A DNA stretch of 64,000 bases from JAWKIW01 sp041394145 (GCA_041394145.1 JAWKIW010000011.1:62001-126000); one strand, 5' to 3'; counted from the first letter of the stretch, positions 34,501-43,694 are shown. Made by a program: numbers and translations. The notes: a model not told the origin generated them from the sequence alone.

Positions 34501-35659
34501 TCACAGCATGTCGGTGAGGCCGGGCTCCAAGCCGACGAGGATCCGGCCGTGCGTCTCGGCGGTGCGATCCTCGTCGAAGACGGCGTGGGCCGCGCCCGTC
34601 TCGAGGTCGCGTCGGAACCGCTGCAGGGGCTGGTCGAGCAGGTGGGCGGAGCCCCCGGCGGCCTCGCACAGCGACCCGACCGCCCGGCGGGAGAGGTGCA
34701 CGGCGTGGGTGGCGGCCATCCGCAGGTCGGAGCGCTGCGCCCGGGCGAGGCGGTCGCCGCGGCCGTAGACGTCGGCCAGCCGGTCGACCCCGTCCTCCAC
34801 CAGCAGACGGGCCGCCCGCAGGTCGGCGTCGGCACGGGCCAGACGGATCTGCGCCGCCGGCTTCTCGGCCTGCCGGTCGCCGAGCGAGTACGCCAGGACC
34901 CGCCCGGCCAGGCGCTCCCGGAACGCCGTGCACGCACCCTCGGCTCCCCCGAGCAAGGGCGCCGCCGCGGTGAAGCACAGCGTCGGGACCAGCGGGTAGC
35001 CGGCCATCGGCCCCGGGTGCGGTGACACCTCCCCCTCGGCCAGCGCGAGGAAGGACAGCGTGTGGGAGGTCGGCACGAAGGCCGCCTCGGCGACCACGTC
35101 GTTGCTCCCCGTCGCCCGCATGCCGTCGGTGTGCCACACGTCGTCGACCCGGATCTGGTCGGGCGACAGCAGCACCATGCGCAGGTCGGGCATCCCGTCG
35201 GTGGCGACCACCCCGGTGACCAGGACGGCGTCGGCGTGCATGACGCCGGTGGCCCACGACCAGCGGCCCGACACCTCGTAGCCGCCGTCGACCGGTGTGG
35301 CGGTGCCCGTCGGCGACAGCGCCGCCGGGGCGAGGGCGTACCCCTGCTCGCCGAGCACCTGCCCGGCCACCTCCGCCGGGAACAGCGACAGCAACCAGCT
35401 GTGCATGACCAGGAAGGTGGTCACCCACGACGTCGCCGTGTCGGCGTGCCCGAGGGTTCGCCCGAGCTCGACCACGAAGTCGAGCCCGAGCCCGTGCCCG
35501 CCGAGGGACTCGGGCACCAGCGCCCGGAAGACGTCGGCGGTCCGCAGCTCGGCGAGGGTGGCGTCGGGCAGGCGGCGCAGCCGCTCCCCCTCCCCCCCGC
35601 TCGGCGATGCCGGGCAGCAGCGCCTCCACCCCCGCCAGGAGCTCCCGCTGGTCGACCAT
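34501..35659 (-). pseudogene. acyl-CoA-dehydrogenase-like flavin monooxygenase gene with one frameshift
   Basis: The bulk (LRTADVFRALVPESLGG, ALSPTGTATPVDGGYEVSGR, GSAHLLDQPLQRFRRDL) is a flavin-dependent member of the acyl-CoA dehydrogenase fold, as in HsaA/HpaB-type two-component monooxygenases. The N-terminus MVDQRELLAGVEALLPGIAER lies in a different frame. The break falls in a run of 7 identical bases at 35592-35598; with 6, the reading becomes ERGEGERLRRLPDATL and joins both parts into about 385 residues. An assembly indel or slipped-strand switching would both fit. Confidence 0.85.
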
Positions 35660-35908
35660 CGGGCCAGCATGGCACGGTCCGCCTCGTGGCCGGCCGCGCC
35701 ACCATCCACCCTTGACGGACGCCACGACGGCCCACCACGGGCGTCGTGGTCGGACACCACCACCGACGACCCTCGCCGACGGCTCGGACCCACGCGAGCC
35801 GAACGCGAGGTGCCTACGTCACCGTGACGTGAAGGGCAACGTCACCGCTGTCCCCGACCTTGTTCGGCGCCCGGTCGCCGGCCCGGGTCGAAGCGAGAGG
35901 AGGACGAC

Positions 35909-36166
35909 ATGCACGTCTTCACCCGTCGTCGCCGGTGGTCGGACAGCTCGCCCGGATCGGTGAAGACCTCGACCGGCTCGACGACGGCACCGGCACCTGT
36001 CACCGACCCCTTGTTCGGAGTCGGTGAACTGCAGGCCGACTGGACGGGTCAGTACGCGAACGCTGCCGGAGGGAGGAAGGGCGAAGTCCAGGAGCAGAAG
36101 GTCGAAGGCTCACTCGTCGACGCCACCCTCTGGTTCCGAGGCACCATCACCCACTACCCCAGCTGA
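35909..36166 (+). CDS. small orphan ORF, uncertain
   Basis: 85 residues, no family recognised. A strong GAGAGGAGG element lies 6 bases before the ATG, better than most sites in the window. Its first ten residues are basic (FTRRRRW), then the sequence is Ser/Thr-rich and ends with an aromatic strand-like segment (ATLWFRGTITHY). It may be a real short gene or a remnant next to tRNA-Leu. The flanks 35660-35908 and 36167-36253 show no other coding signal. Confidence 0.35.
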   Translation: MHVFTRRRRWSDSSPGSVKTSTGSTTAPAPVTDPLFGVGELQADWTGQYANAAGGRKGEVQEQKVEGSLVDATLWFRGTITHYPS

Positions 36167-36253
36167 TCTCGCCACCTCGGCGACCCGATCACCTTCGTGG
36201 CGAGGCAGCGCCATCGCCACGGCAGGCGCCGAGCGATCCCCCAGTCCGGAACT

Positions 36254-36275
36254 CCGGTGACCACCCGGTGACCAC
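36254..36275. repeat. 11-bp tandem direct repeat near tRNA-Leu
   Basis: CCGGTGACCAC occurs twice head to tail, about 60 bases from the 3-prime end of the tRNA. It has no obvious role; it could be an iteron-like or recombination-scar sequence. Confidence 0.6.
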
Positions 36276-36335
36276 TCGAATCGCCGTGCCGGCGACGCTG
36301 CGGAGGCACATGCACAAATGAGCTGGTCAAGGGGT

Positions 36336-36420
36336 GCCCGGGGTGGGATTCGAACCCACACGCCACCGAGGTGGCCGGGGGGTTTAAGCCCCCTGCGCCT
36401 GCCAGTTACGCCACCCGGGC
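36336..36420 (-). tRNA. tRNA-Leu (anticodon UAA)
   Basis: 85 nt. The acceptor GCCCGGG pairs with CCCGGGC. The anticodon stem GGGGG/CCCCC encloses loop CTTAAAC, giving anticodon TAA. A long variable arm (GCCACC-TC-GGTGGC) and T-arm GTGGG-TTCGAAT-CCCAC confirm the leucine class II fold. CCA is not encoded. It reads UUA and UUG. UUA is rare at this GC content, so this is the equivalent of Streptomyces bldA. A TAGCCT hexamer lies 13 bases upstream of its 5-prime end. Confidence 0.95.
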
Positions 36421-36434
36421 GGATGGTCGCCCGA

Positions 36435-36440
36435 GGCTAC
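36435..36440 (-). promoter_or_regulatory. candidate -10 hexamer for tRNA-Leu
   Basis: The minus-strand TAGCCT lies 14 bases before the mature 5-prime end, a suitable distance for a short tRNA leader. Confidence 0.35.
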
Positions 36441-36449
36441 TGCCGGCCC

Positions 36450-37151
36450 TCACCGGGTCGGCGGGGTCGTGCCCGCCGAGCCCTGCAGCCGACGCACGTG
36501 TTCCACGATCCCCTTCTGCTCGGCCAGCGGGCCCTTGTGCTTCGGGAGCTTCAGGGCGCTGCGGTAGGCGAGGCCGATGGTGAAGCCCATCCCCCTTCGA
36601 CCCACGGCCTCGAGCTCCTCGGCCCACTCGGCCCGGAACCTGGCGTCGGCGTCGGCGGGGTGCACGGGCAGACCCTGCACGCCGAGCGAGGCGAGGAACC
36701 ACTGCGCGTCGAGATGGCGGTCGAGCAGGTGCTGCGGGTCGGCGCCGGGGAAGACCTGGAGCAGCTCGTGGTCGGTCATCGCATCGACGGCGTCGACCCC
36801 GGTGACCAGCGTCCCGAAGGGCAGCGGCGATTGCAGGGAGTAGCCCCCCGTCTTCCCGTCGGGACCGACCCACAACCGGGCGAAGCTCGCCACCTCCGGT
36901 GCGGCGAGCAGGAGGCAGTGCTGCTCGGGCACGGATGGCGCGACGATGCGCACGGCTCCGACCGGCACGAAGCCGACCGCCTGGAAGGCCCCAGCCACCG
37001 GCCACCCGCCGCCCGGCACGGCCTCGGCCGGTTCGCTGATGATCGCGGCCTTGCGAGCTCGGGACACGACGAAGGACTGCAGGGCCACCGGCGCGAAGAG
37101 GAGGAGGACCCCCACGACGGCCAGCACGGCGAGCAGCACGTTCGACGTCAC
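36450..37151 (-). CDS. single-pass membrane protein of unknown function
   Basis: 233 residues. One N-terminal membrane helix (LLAVLAVVGVLLLFAPVALQSF) is followed by a probably extracytoplasmic or peripheral domain (VAGAFQAVGFVPVGAVRIVAP; ARLWVGPDGKTGGYSLQSP; GVDAVDAMTDHELLQVFPG). I do not recognise the family. I chose the GTG at 37151, which has GAGG nearby and places the helix at the N-terminus; an in-frame GTG at 37196 is an alternative. Divergent from the lipoprotein gene. Confidence 0.72.
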   Translation of the reverse strand: MTSNVLLAVLAVVGVLLLFAPVALQSFVVSRARKAAIISEPAEAVPGGGWPVAGAFQAVGFVPVGAVRIVAPSVPEQHCLLLAAPEVASFARLWVGPDGKTGGYSLQSPLPFGTLVTGVDAVDAMTDHELLQVFPGADPQHLLDRHLDAQWFLASLGVQGLPVHPADADARFRAEWAEELEAVGRRGMGFTIGLAYRSALKLPKHKGPLAEQKGIVEHVRRLQGSAGTTPPTR

Positions 37152-37226
37152 GGTCGCCAGCCTCGCGCGCCGCGCCCCTGCGGAGTCGGCCCTCACCGGG
37201 TCGGTCGACGTGCCAGGATCGAGCCG

Positions 37227-37757
37227 ATGAGGCTCGTGCCCACGGGCTCGGTTCGGATCGACCGACCACATCCACAGCGCCGTTCTCGGCGGGCGCGGCT
37301 GGGGCGCGTCGGGGTCGGGGTGCTGGTCCTGGTGCTGCTGGCGGGTTGCCGGGTGTTCAGCTTCCCCGTCGCCGCACCCGACGCGACCTCGCTCCGTTCC
37401 AGCGCCGTGACGGTCACCAACACCACGCCCCACGCCTTCTTCGTCCGGCTGCAGGTCGACTGCGCCGGCTACAGCCAGTACGGGCTCACCGTCCGGGTCG
37501 ACGAGCCGGGGGTGGTGCGGGCGGCCCTGTTGTGCACCCAGGCGAGCGGGTTCCCCTGGAACGGGACCGTCGTCACGATCGTCAACCCGGACCTGCCGCC
37601 TGAACCCTTCGTGCTGGCACCGGGTGGGTCGATCCGCCTGGTGGCCGAGGTCGGCGGGAACGACATCCCACGCGTCTCGGGACGAGACGTCGTCGTCGAC
37701 GCCTTCGGCGAGTGGTGCTACGACGGCTGCTACGACATCGTGTCGTTCACCCCCTGA
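37227..37757 (+). CDS. small secreted lipoprotein
   Basis: 176 residues. A basic N-terminus (RPHPQRRSRRARLG) leads to a hydrophobic stretch ending in the lipobox LAGC (LVLLAGCRVF near residue 37). The mature part is about 140 residues, beta-rich, with five cysteines including CYDGCYD near the C-terminus. The family is not recognised. It is divergent from the membrane protein gene 75 bases away, so the two envelope genes may share regulation. Confidence 0.75.
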   Translation: MRLVPTGSVRIDRPHPQRRSRRARLGRVGVGVLVLVLLAGCRVFSFPVAAPDATSLRSSAVTVTNTTPHAFFVRLQVDCAGYSQYGLTVRVDEPGVVRAALLCTQASGFPWNGTVVTIVNPDLPPEPFVLAPGGSIRLVAEVGGNDIPRVSGRDVVVDAFGEWCYDGCYDIVSFTP

Positions 37758-37820
37758 CCACAGCCGACGACGCCGGGGCCGGGCGGCTGCCGCGTCGGCC
37801 TGGCCTCGTCGGCCGTCGCG

Positions 37821-38288
37821 CTACGCGGCCTCGGCACGTGTCGGTGTTCGGCCGGAGAGCGGTGCCGACGCCGCGTCCTGGCGCTGCGGTCTGCGCCCGC
37901 CCTCGTCGCCGGCGCGAGAGCGGGCGGGTCGACGGGCCCGGGGTTCGTCACGGCGGCCGTCCCGCTCGACGGCGGCCCACAGCGCGGTGCGCGTGGCATC
38001 GGCGTCGGGCCCCAGCAGCCGATTGGCCACCACCACGCCCTCGATCATGTCGGCCAGCACGGCCGTCCACGGCCGGCCGCGCACCCGCACCGCGACCACC
38101 ACCGATCCGTCGGGCCGGCGCCGCAGCGTCCGATCGGCCGACGTGACCCGCGGCGGGCTCCGCCAGCTCGGCACGTCGAGGCCCCTCCGGCGCACGGCCG
38201 GCGCCAGCACCCTGGCGGCGCCGGCGAAGCGCACGGAGGTCGCCGGCGCGGGGTCGTCGGTGACGCTGGGGCGGCGGGGATCGGTCAT
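37821..38288 (-). CDS. hypothetical protein
   Basis: 155 residues. The middle section (RGLDVPSWRSPPRVTSADRTL, then PDGSVVVAVRVRGRPWTAVLADMIEGVVVAN) looks like a folded domain; the last about 40 residues are Arg/Ala-rich and probably disordered. It is reminiscent of uncharacterised actinobacterial proteins, but I cannot name a family. I chose the ATG at 38288 (MTDPRRP). A start at 38318 is also open. Confidence 0.55.
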   Translation of the reverse strand: MTDPRRPSVTDDPAPATSVRFAGAARVLAPAVRRRGLDVPSWRSPPRVTSADRTLRRRPDGSVVVAVRVRGRPWTAVLADMIEGVVVANRLLGPDADATRTALWAAVERDGRRDEPRARRPARSRAGDEGGRRPQRQDAASAPLSGRTPTRAEAA

Positions 38289-38337
38289 CACGGTGATGAT
38301 GCCGGGAGGGTGTGACAACGCGGTCGACCCGGTGGTG

Positions 38338-39601
38338 TCAGGCGGCGTCCGCGTCGGCGTCGTGGTCGGCAGCCGCTGCTTGGTCGGCGGTCATCCAGGC
38401 CGTGAGCAGGACGTCGCGGGCGTAGAAGGTCAACGGTTCGGCGGTGCCGGTGAGCCGGTCACCCGGTGGTGGCGGGGCCGGCGGTGGCCCGACCGGTGGG
38501 TCGGGGGGTTCGACCGTGGTGCCGTCGGGTTGCACGATCACCAGGACACGTCGGCCGCGCCGGTGCTCCCATCTGGTGGACCAGCCCTTGCGGTGCACCC
38601 CGAAGTGGTGGTGCTCGCACAACAGGACCAGGTTGTCGAGGCGGGTGGGGCCCACCGGGTGGGGGTGACGTGGTGGGCGATCAGCCGGACCCGGCGCCCA
38701 CACCCCGGATAGCGACACGTCTTGTCGCGGTCGTGCAACGCCACCAGCTGGGCCGGCGTGGCGAACCGCGCCGGAGACGTCGTGGAGACGGCGACGCCGT
38801 CGCTCCCACCAACGCCGCGATCCCGGCGTCGCACACCAGCCGCCGCGCCGTCGCCGGATCGAGGCTGCACGCCCCGGCCAGACACGCCTCACCCACCACA
38901 CCTGGGTCGTCGTCGTGGTCGGGGTGCAGCACCGTCTCGTCGACCCGCACGATGGCCTGGAACCGCTGGGGCACCACGTTCGGCGCCGACGACCGCCCGG
39001 CCAGGTGGTCCTGAGCCAACGCCACCAACGCATCCAGCCGCGACATCCGCTGCCACCACTCGTCGTCCGGCGGTGGCTTCCTGGTCGGCCTCCAGCACGG
39101 AGCGGATCGCCGCGTCGAGCTGGGCGCCCTGCTCCGGGCGGGCCCGCAGCCGACCGTCGTACATGCCGTGGTCGTCGAAGAACGACTCGAAGTAGGTCTC
39201 GTCGGGATCCGCAGCGACGCCTTCGGCTGCACCGCCTTGTACTCGGCCACCAGCTTCGCCAGCTGCGGCCCCGTGGCCGCCTCGGCGGTCTCCAACAGCA
39301 CGGCCTCGTTGGCCGGCGTCGCCACCCGCACCAACGCGGCGGCCACCCCCTCGGAGATCGCCCCGGACGCGAACGCCGCGGACAGCGCCGGCAGCTCACC
39401 CAACCGGCGGGCCAGGGTGATCTGACGGCGGGCCTCACCGGTGGTCAGCCCCGCCGTCCACGCCAACCACGCGGAGGACGACATCGTGTCGGTCACCCCC
39501 AGCGCGTCGATGGTCGACACCAGCTGCACCGACCGCGCCTGCAGCTGCGCGATCTGGGACTGCACGTCGCGCAGCTCCCGGGCCAGGCGGGCCAGCTCCA
39601 C
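38338..39601 (-). pseudogene. DUF222/HNH endonuclease gene with four frame breaks
   Basis: Pieces of one protein of about 420 residues lie in order in changing frames. DUF222 part: RSVQLVSTIDALGVTDTMSS, then RRQITLARRLGELPALS. Then MYDGRLRARPEQGAQLDAAI, then DDEWWQRMSRLDALVALAQD. Then the HNH part CRYPGCGRRVRLIAHHVT, and LDNLVLLCEHHHFGVHRKGW. Breaks fall near 39205, 39070, 38800 and 38660. This is the 13E12-type family of mycobacteria. All key HNH residues survive, so the damage is recent or an assembly artefact. The intact relative is at 60135-61805. Confidence 0.85.
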
Positions 39602-39677
39602 CTCCTCCGGGGTGCGGGGATCACCACCACGACCTCACCACCGCCTCACCAGTGCGCCGGTTGCTTGGTCCAGATGG

Positions 39678-39689
39678 GAACACATGTAC
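39678..39689. promoter_or_regulatory. SOS-box-like site (LexA)
   Basis: GAACACATGTAC differs by one base from the actinobacterial LexA core GAAC-N4-GTTC. It lies 76 bases before the DUF222/HNH start and 117 bases before the nuclease start. LexA control of 13E12-family genes is established in mycobacteria. Confidence 0.5.
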
Positions 39690-39806
39690 GATACTAGGAC
39701 TGTGAGCAGCCCAGATCAACCGGCCAACGGGGTGATCCTCGCCACACCGGAGCGAGGCGGCATCGGGCTCCCCGGGGCTGTCACACCGCCGGCGTATGTT
39801 GAGGTC

Positions 39807-40777
39807 GTGGACGAGCCGCCCCGGTACAACGCCGCCCAGCAGGACGTCGTGGACCTCCTCGGCATCGGCCCGAGGGTCGGCCCGACTTCGACGCAGGCCT
39901 GCGGGTCGAGCTGCGGGCCCTGCTCGAGGAGGGCCTCGAACCGGTCGTCGCCGAGCTCCCCGACGACGACAGCCTCTGGGTGGCCAAGCGCGACCTCGCC
40001 GGCGTGCACGGCTGCGAGGCCCGCCACCTCGCCGAGCAGGGCGCCGGCTTCGCCTGGTCTCCGCCCCTGGCTCGGGGCGTCGTCACCCACAAGGCGATCG
40101 AGCTGACGCTGCACTGGCGGGGCGAACCCGTCCCCGGCGACCTCGTCGACGAGGCCATCGCGCGGCTGGCGGCCACCGAAGCCAGCCTCGCCGACTGGCT
40201 GGCCACCGCCGACGACGGCGACCTGGCCGAGCTGCGGGCCGGCGCGGTCGAGCGGGTCACCGCCTTCTCCGAGTGCTTCCCGCCGCTGCGCACCCGCTGG
40301 TACCCGGTCACCGAGGCCCGCCTGCGGGCCGAGCTGCTCGGCGGCCGCGTCGTGCTGGCCGGCAAGGTCGACCTGTCGCTCGGCCGGGCCGAGGGCACCA
40401 CCGCCGGCAAGGTGCTGATCGATCTCAAGTCGGGCGGCTTCGCCCCCGCCCACCTCGACGACCTGCGCTTCTACGCCCTGATCGAGACGCTGCGGCTGGG
40501 CACGCCGCCCCGGAAGCTGGCCTCCTACTACCTCGATGCCGCGCACGTGCACCCCGAAGACGTGACCGAGGGCCTGCTGGAGGCGGCCGCCCGACGGGTC
40601 GTGGCCGGCGCCGCCCGCCTGGTCGAGCTGCGGGCCGACCCGGCGTCGGCCCGACGGCGTCCCGGCCCGCCGTGCCGGTGGTGCCCGCTGCTGGCCACCT
40701 GCGACGACGGTCGTCGCCACCTCGGTGCCCTGGGGGACGACCTCGGCGACGAGCTGGTGGACGACCTCGTGCCCTGA
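39807..40777 (+). pseudogene. Cas4/RecB-like PD-(D/E)XK nuclease gene with one frameshift
   Basis: The catalytic core shows VVLAGKVDLSLG and VLIDLKSGG (D...DxK) near the middle. One Cys near the N-terminus (HGCEARHL) and three at the C-terminus (PCRWCPLLATC) match the four-Cys iron-sulfur arrangement of Cas4 and AddB nucleases. The first about 20 codons (DEPPRYNAAQQDVVDLLGIG) are in another frame from RPDFDAGLRVELRALLEEG; the break is at about 39870-39880. GTG 39807 is my start; GTG 39980 is the first start downstream in the main frame. Confidence 0.75.
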
Positions 40778-40859
40778 CCGGTGCGGGCGACCGCGGCGCA
40801 GCTCCCCCTCGACACCCCCGAACGCCACGGTGGCCGGCCCGGCCACCGGCGGCCAGCGG

Positions 40860-40865
40860 TACGAT
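40860..40865 (+). promoter_or_regulatory. -10 hexamer TACGAT, acyltransferase operon
   Basis: TACGAT ends 6 bases before the ATG at 40872. It would drive the acyltransferase-epimerase-hydratase operon. Confidence 0.5.
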
Positions 40866-40871
40866 GCCCCG

Positions 40872-41858
40872 ATGGCGTCGTCGCACGATCCCGAGGACCC
40901 GCGGCCCGACGACGAGGTCCGCCTGGCCGAGGCCCACCTCGACGCCACCCTCGCCGAGACGCTCGGCAAGCTCACCGAGACCAAGGCGCTCGCCGACGAG
41001 GCGCTCGACGAGACGACCACCTCGCTCGTGCCCTTCGGCCACGAGGCGGCGGCCGGTGGGCTCGAGGACCCCCGCCGCTCCGACGTCGACGAGTGGGGAC
41101 GCTCCGAGCACATGCGCGAGCTGGCCCGCCGCCTGTACGACCCGCTGTACCGACGCTGGTTCCGGGCGGAGTGGGAGGGCCTCGACAAGATCCCCACCGA
41201 CGGGGGCGCGCTCCTGGTCGCCAACCACGCCGGGGCCATCCCGTCGGACGCCCCGGTCATCATGCACGGCATCGAGAGCGAGCTGGGCCGCCCCGTGTAC
41301 GGCCTCGCCGACTACCTCTTCAAGTCCCTGCCCGTGGTGGGCACGCTGTGGAGCCGACTCGGCGGCGTGGTCGCCCACCCCGACAACGCCTACCGGCTGC
41401 TGCGCGAGCAGGAGCAGCTGGTGCTGGTCTTCCCCGAAGGCTCGAAGGGCCCGGCCAAGCACTACACCGAGCGCTACCGGCTGCGCCGGTTCGGCCGTGG
41501 CGGGTTCGTCGAGATCGCCATGCGGGCCGGCGTCCCGGTCATCCCCATCGCGGTGGTCGGAGCCGAGGAGTCGATGCCGATCGTCATCAAGCTCCCGTCG
41601 CTGGCCAAGGGCCTCGGCCTCCCGTACTTCCCGGTGACCGCCAACCAGCTCGTGTTCGGTCCCGTGGCGGGAACGGTCGCCTACTTCCCGGCCAAGTTCA
41701 CGCTGCGGGTGCTCGACCCGGTCCACTTCGACGAGCCACCCGACCAGGACCGCTACTCGCGCAGCCGGATCATGGACGCGTCCGAGCACATCCGCGAGCA
41801 GATCCAGGCGGCCCTGTACGACATGCTCCGCACCCGCCAGTCGGTGTGGTTCGGCTGA
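40872..41858 (+). CDS. lysophospholipid acyltransferase family protein
   Basis: 328 residues. The PlsC-like motifs are present: NHAGAIPSDA (the His-Asp motif variant found in a mycobacterial/actinobacterial subgroup), LVFPEGSKG (motif III) and GVPVIPIAVVGAEE (motif IV). The N-terminal about 80 residues are acidic and helical. It probably acylates a lysophospholipid or other lipid at the membrane. It is first of a tight operon with the next two genes (11 and 1 base gaps). Confidence 0.9.
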   Translation: MASSHDPEDPRPDDEVRLAEAHLDATLAETLGKLTETKALADEALDETTTSLVPFGHEAAAGGLEDPRRSDVDEWGRSEHMRELARRLYDPLYRRWFRAEWEGLDKIPTDGGALLVANHAGAIPSDAPVIMHGIESELGRPVYGLADYLFKSLPVVGTLWSRLGGVVAHPDNAYRLLREQEQLVLVFPEGSKGPAKHYTERYRLRRFGRGGFVEIAMRAGVPVIPIAVVGAEESMPIVIKLPSLAKGLGLPYFPVTANQLVFGPVAGTVAYFPAKFTLRVLDPVHFDEPPDQDRYSRSRIMDASEHIREQIQAALYDMLRTRQSVWFG

Positions 41859-41869
41859 GGAGGACCCAG

Positions 41870-42916
41870 ATGGGCAAGCGCGTCCTCGTCACCGGCCTGG
41901 CCACGTTCTGGGGCGGCCTCGTGGCCCAGCGCCTCGAGGCCGACCCCGGCGTCGACGTCATCGTCGGGCTCGACATCCGCGAGCCCACCATCGAGCTCGA
42001 GCGCACCGAGTACGTGCGCACCGACGAGAACTACTCCATCCTGTCGCGCATCGTGAAGGCCGCCCGGATCGACACGATCGTGCACACCTTCCTGATCGTC
42101 GACTCGACCCAGATGCGGGCCAAGACGATGCACGAGATCAACGTCATCGGCACGATGAACCTGTTCGCCGCGGCGTCCCAGGCCGGATCCCGCGTGCGCG
42201 ACGTCGTGGTGAAGTCGTCCAGCTACGTCTACGGCGCCGCCAAGGAGGACCCGGTCTGGTTCCAGGAGGAGACGGCCCGCAGCCACACGCCCCACACGCG
42301 GGTCGAGCGCAGCCTCGAGGCCGTCGAGGGCTACGTGCGCGACTTCGCCCTCGACAACCCTCACGTCAACGTCACGCTGCTGCGGTTCTCCAACGTCCTC
42401 GGCCCCGACATCGTCACCCCCATCAGCCGGGCGCTCGAGCTGCCGGTGGTGCCGTCGGTCTTCGGCTACGACCCCCGCTTCCAGTTCGTCCACGAGGACG
42501 ACGTGGTCCGCTCCATCGTCTTCGTGCTCGACGAGGGCCTGCCCGGCATCTACAACGTGGCCGGCGACGGGCTGCTGCCGTGGTCCGAGGTCGCCAAGAT
42601 CTGCGGCAAGCGCACCTTCCCACTGCCCCCCTTCGGCACCTCGTGGGCGGCGTGGCCGCTGCAGCGCCTCGGCGTCGAGCTGCCCGAAGAGCTGCTGGGC
42701 CTGCTGCGCTACGGGCGCGGGGTCGACAACCGGCGGCTGAAGGAGGCCGGCTTCCAGTACCAGTACACGTCGGCGGGCGCCGTCGAGGCCTTCATCGAGG
42801 CGCTGCGCCTGCGGGACACCGTCGGCCCCGACGAGTCGACCTACAAGTACGAGCGCGACGTCGAGCAGTTCTTCCGGCACTCCCCGGCGGTCGTGCGTGA
42901 CCCGGAGGGCCACTGA
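41870..42916 (+). CDS. NAD-dependent epimerase/dehydratase
   Basis: 348 residues, extended SDR. The NAD site is degenerate: LVTGLATFWGGLVAQRLE in place of TGxxGxxG. SSSYVYGAA follows, but the expected YxxxK is not obvious (HTRVERSLEAVE occupies the site), so it may be catalytically atypical. VLRFSNVLGPD-type and FQFVHEDDVV segments are family markers. GAGGAGG lies 7 bases before the ATG, immediately after the acyltransferase stop. Likely modifies a lipid-linked or CoA-linked substrate. Confidence 0.85.
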   Translation: MGKRVLVTGLATFWGGLVAQRLEADPGVDVIVGLDIREPTIELERTEYVRTDENYSILSRIVKAARIDTIVHTFLIVDSTQMRAKTMHEINVIGTMNLFAAASQAGSRVRDVVVKSSSYVYGAAKEDPVWFQEETARSHTPHTRVERSLEAVEGYVRDFALDNPHVNVTLLRFSNVLGPDIVTPISRALELPVVPSVFGYDPRFQFVHEDDVVRSIVFVLDEGLPGIYNVAGDGLLPWSEVAKICGKRTFPLPPFGTSWAAWPLQRLGVELPEELLGLLRYGRGVDNRRLKEAGFQYQYTSAGAVEAFIEALRLRDTVGPDESTYKYERDVEQFFRHSPAVVRDPEGH

Positions 42917-42917
42917 C

Positions 42918-43685
42918 ATGGAGCTGGCGCTCGACACGGTCCGCACCGTGCTGTCCGACCGCGTCGCCGTCGTCACCCTGGACGACCGCGAGCGCCGCAA
43001 CGCCATCACGCCGACGATGGTCGGCGACCTCGCCAGCACCTTCGACTGGCTCGAGCACGAGGACGACTGCGGTGCCGTCGTGCTCACCGGCGCTGCGCCG
43101 GCCTTCTGCGCCGGGGCCGACCTTCGCCACCTGCAGACGGGCAGCCAGAGCGGGCTGCGGGAGATCTACGAGGCCTTCCTGCGCATCGCCCGGTCGCCGT
43201 TGCCCAGCGTCGCCGCGGTCAACGGCGTCGCGGTGGGGGCCGGGGTGAACATGGCGCTGTGCTGCGACGTGATCCTGTGCGGCGCCTCCGCCCGGATCGA
43301 CACCCGCTTCCTGAAGCTCGGCATCCACCCCGGCGGTGGCCACACGTGGATGCTGCGCAACCTGGCCGGCGAGCAGGCGGCATCGGCCCTCGTGCTGTTC
43401 GGTGACGTGCTCGACGGCCCCGAGGCCGCCCGCGTCGGCCTGGCCTGGCGGTGCCTGCCCGACGACGAGCTGCTCGGGTCGGCGGTCGAGATGGCCCGCC
43501 GAGCGGCGGCGGTCGAGCCCGAGCTGCTGCAGCGGGCCAAGGAGACCATCGGCGACATGGGTCGCATCACCTCCCACGAGGACGCCGTCGACCACGAGCT
43601 GGTCGCCCAGGTGTGGTCGATGGACCTGCCCGGCTACCAGCAGCGCCTCGCCGAGGCCCGCGCCGCCATCGGCGACACCCGCTGA
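42918..43685 (+). CDS. enoyl-CoA hydratase/isomerase family protein
   Basis: 255 residues, crotonase fold. The oxyanion-hole segments are AFCAGADLRHL near residue 65 and VNGVAVGAGVNMALCCD near 105. The position of the second catalytic Glu reads LGIHPGGGHTWML, where hydratases have a Glu, so the reaction may not be simple hydration. It starts one base after the epimerase stop, with GGAGGG upstream, so it is the third gene of this operon. Probably acts on an acyl-CoA. Confidence 0.9.
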   Translation: MELALDTVRTVLSDRVAVVTLDDRERRNAITPTMVGDLASTFDWLEHEDDCGAVVLTGAAPAFCAGADLRHLQTGSQSGLREIYEAFLRIARSPLPSVAAVNGVAVGAGVNMALCCDVILCGASARIDTRFLKLGIHPGGGHTWMLRNLAGEQAASALVLFGDVLDGPEAARVGLAWRCLPDDELLGSAVEMARRAAAVEPELLQRAKETIGDMGRITSHEDAVDHELVAQVWSMDLPGYQQRLAEARAAIGDTR

Positions 43686-43694
43686 ACGCGCCGC

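Noticed and set aside
36110..36366. Two minus-strand ORFs ending near the tRNA as integrase remnants
   Set aside because: Their starts lie inside the tRNA and the translations show no recombinase motif.
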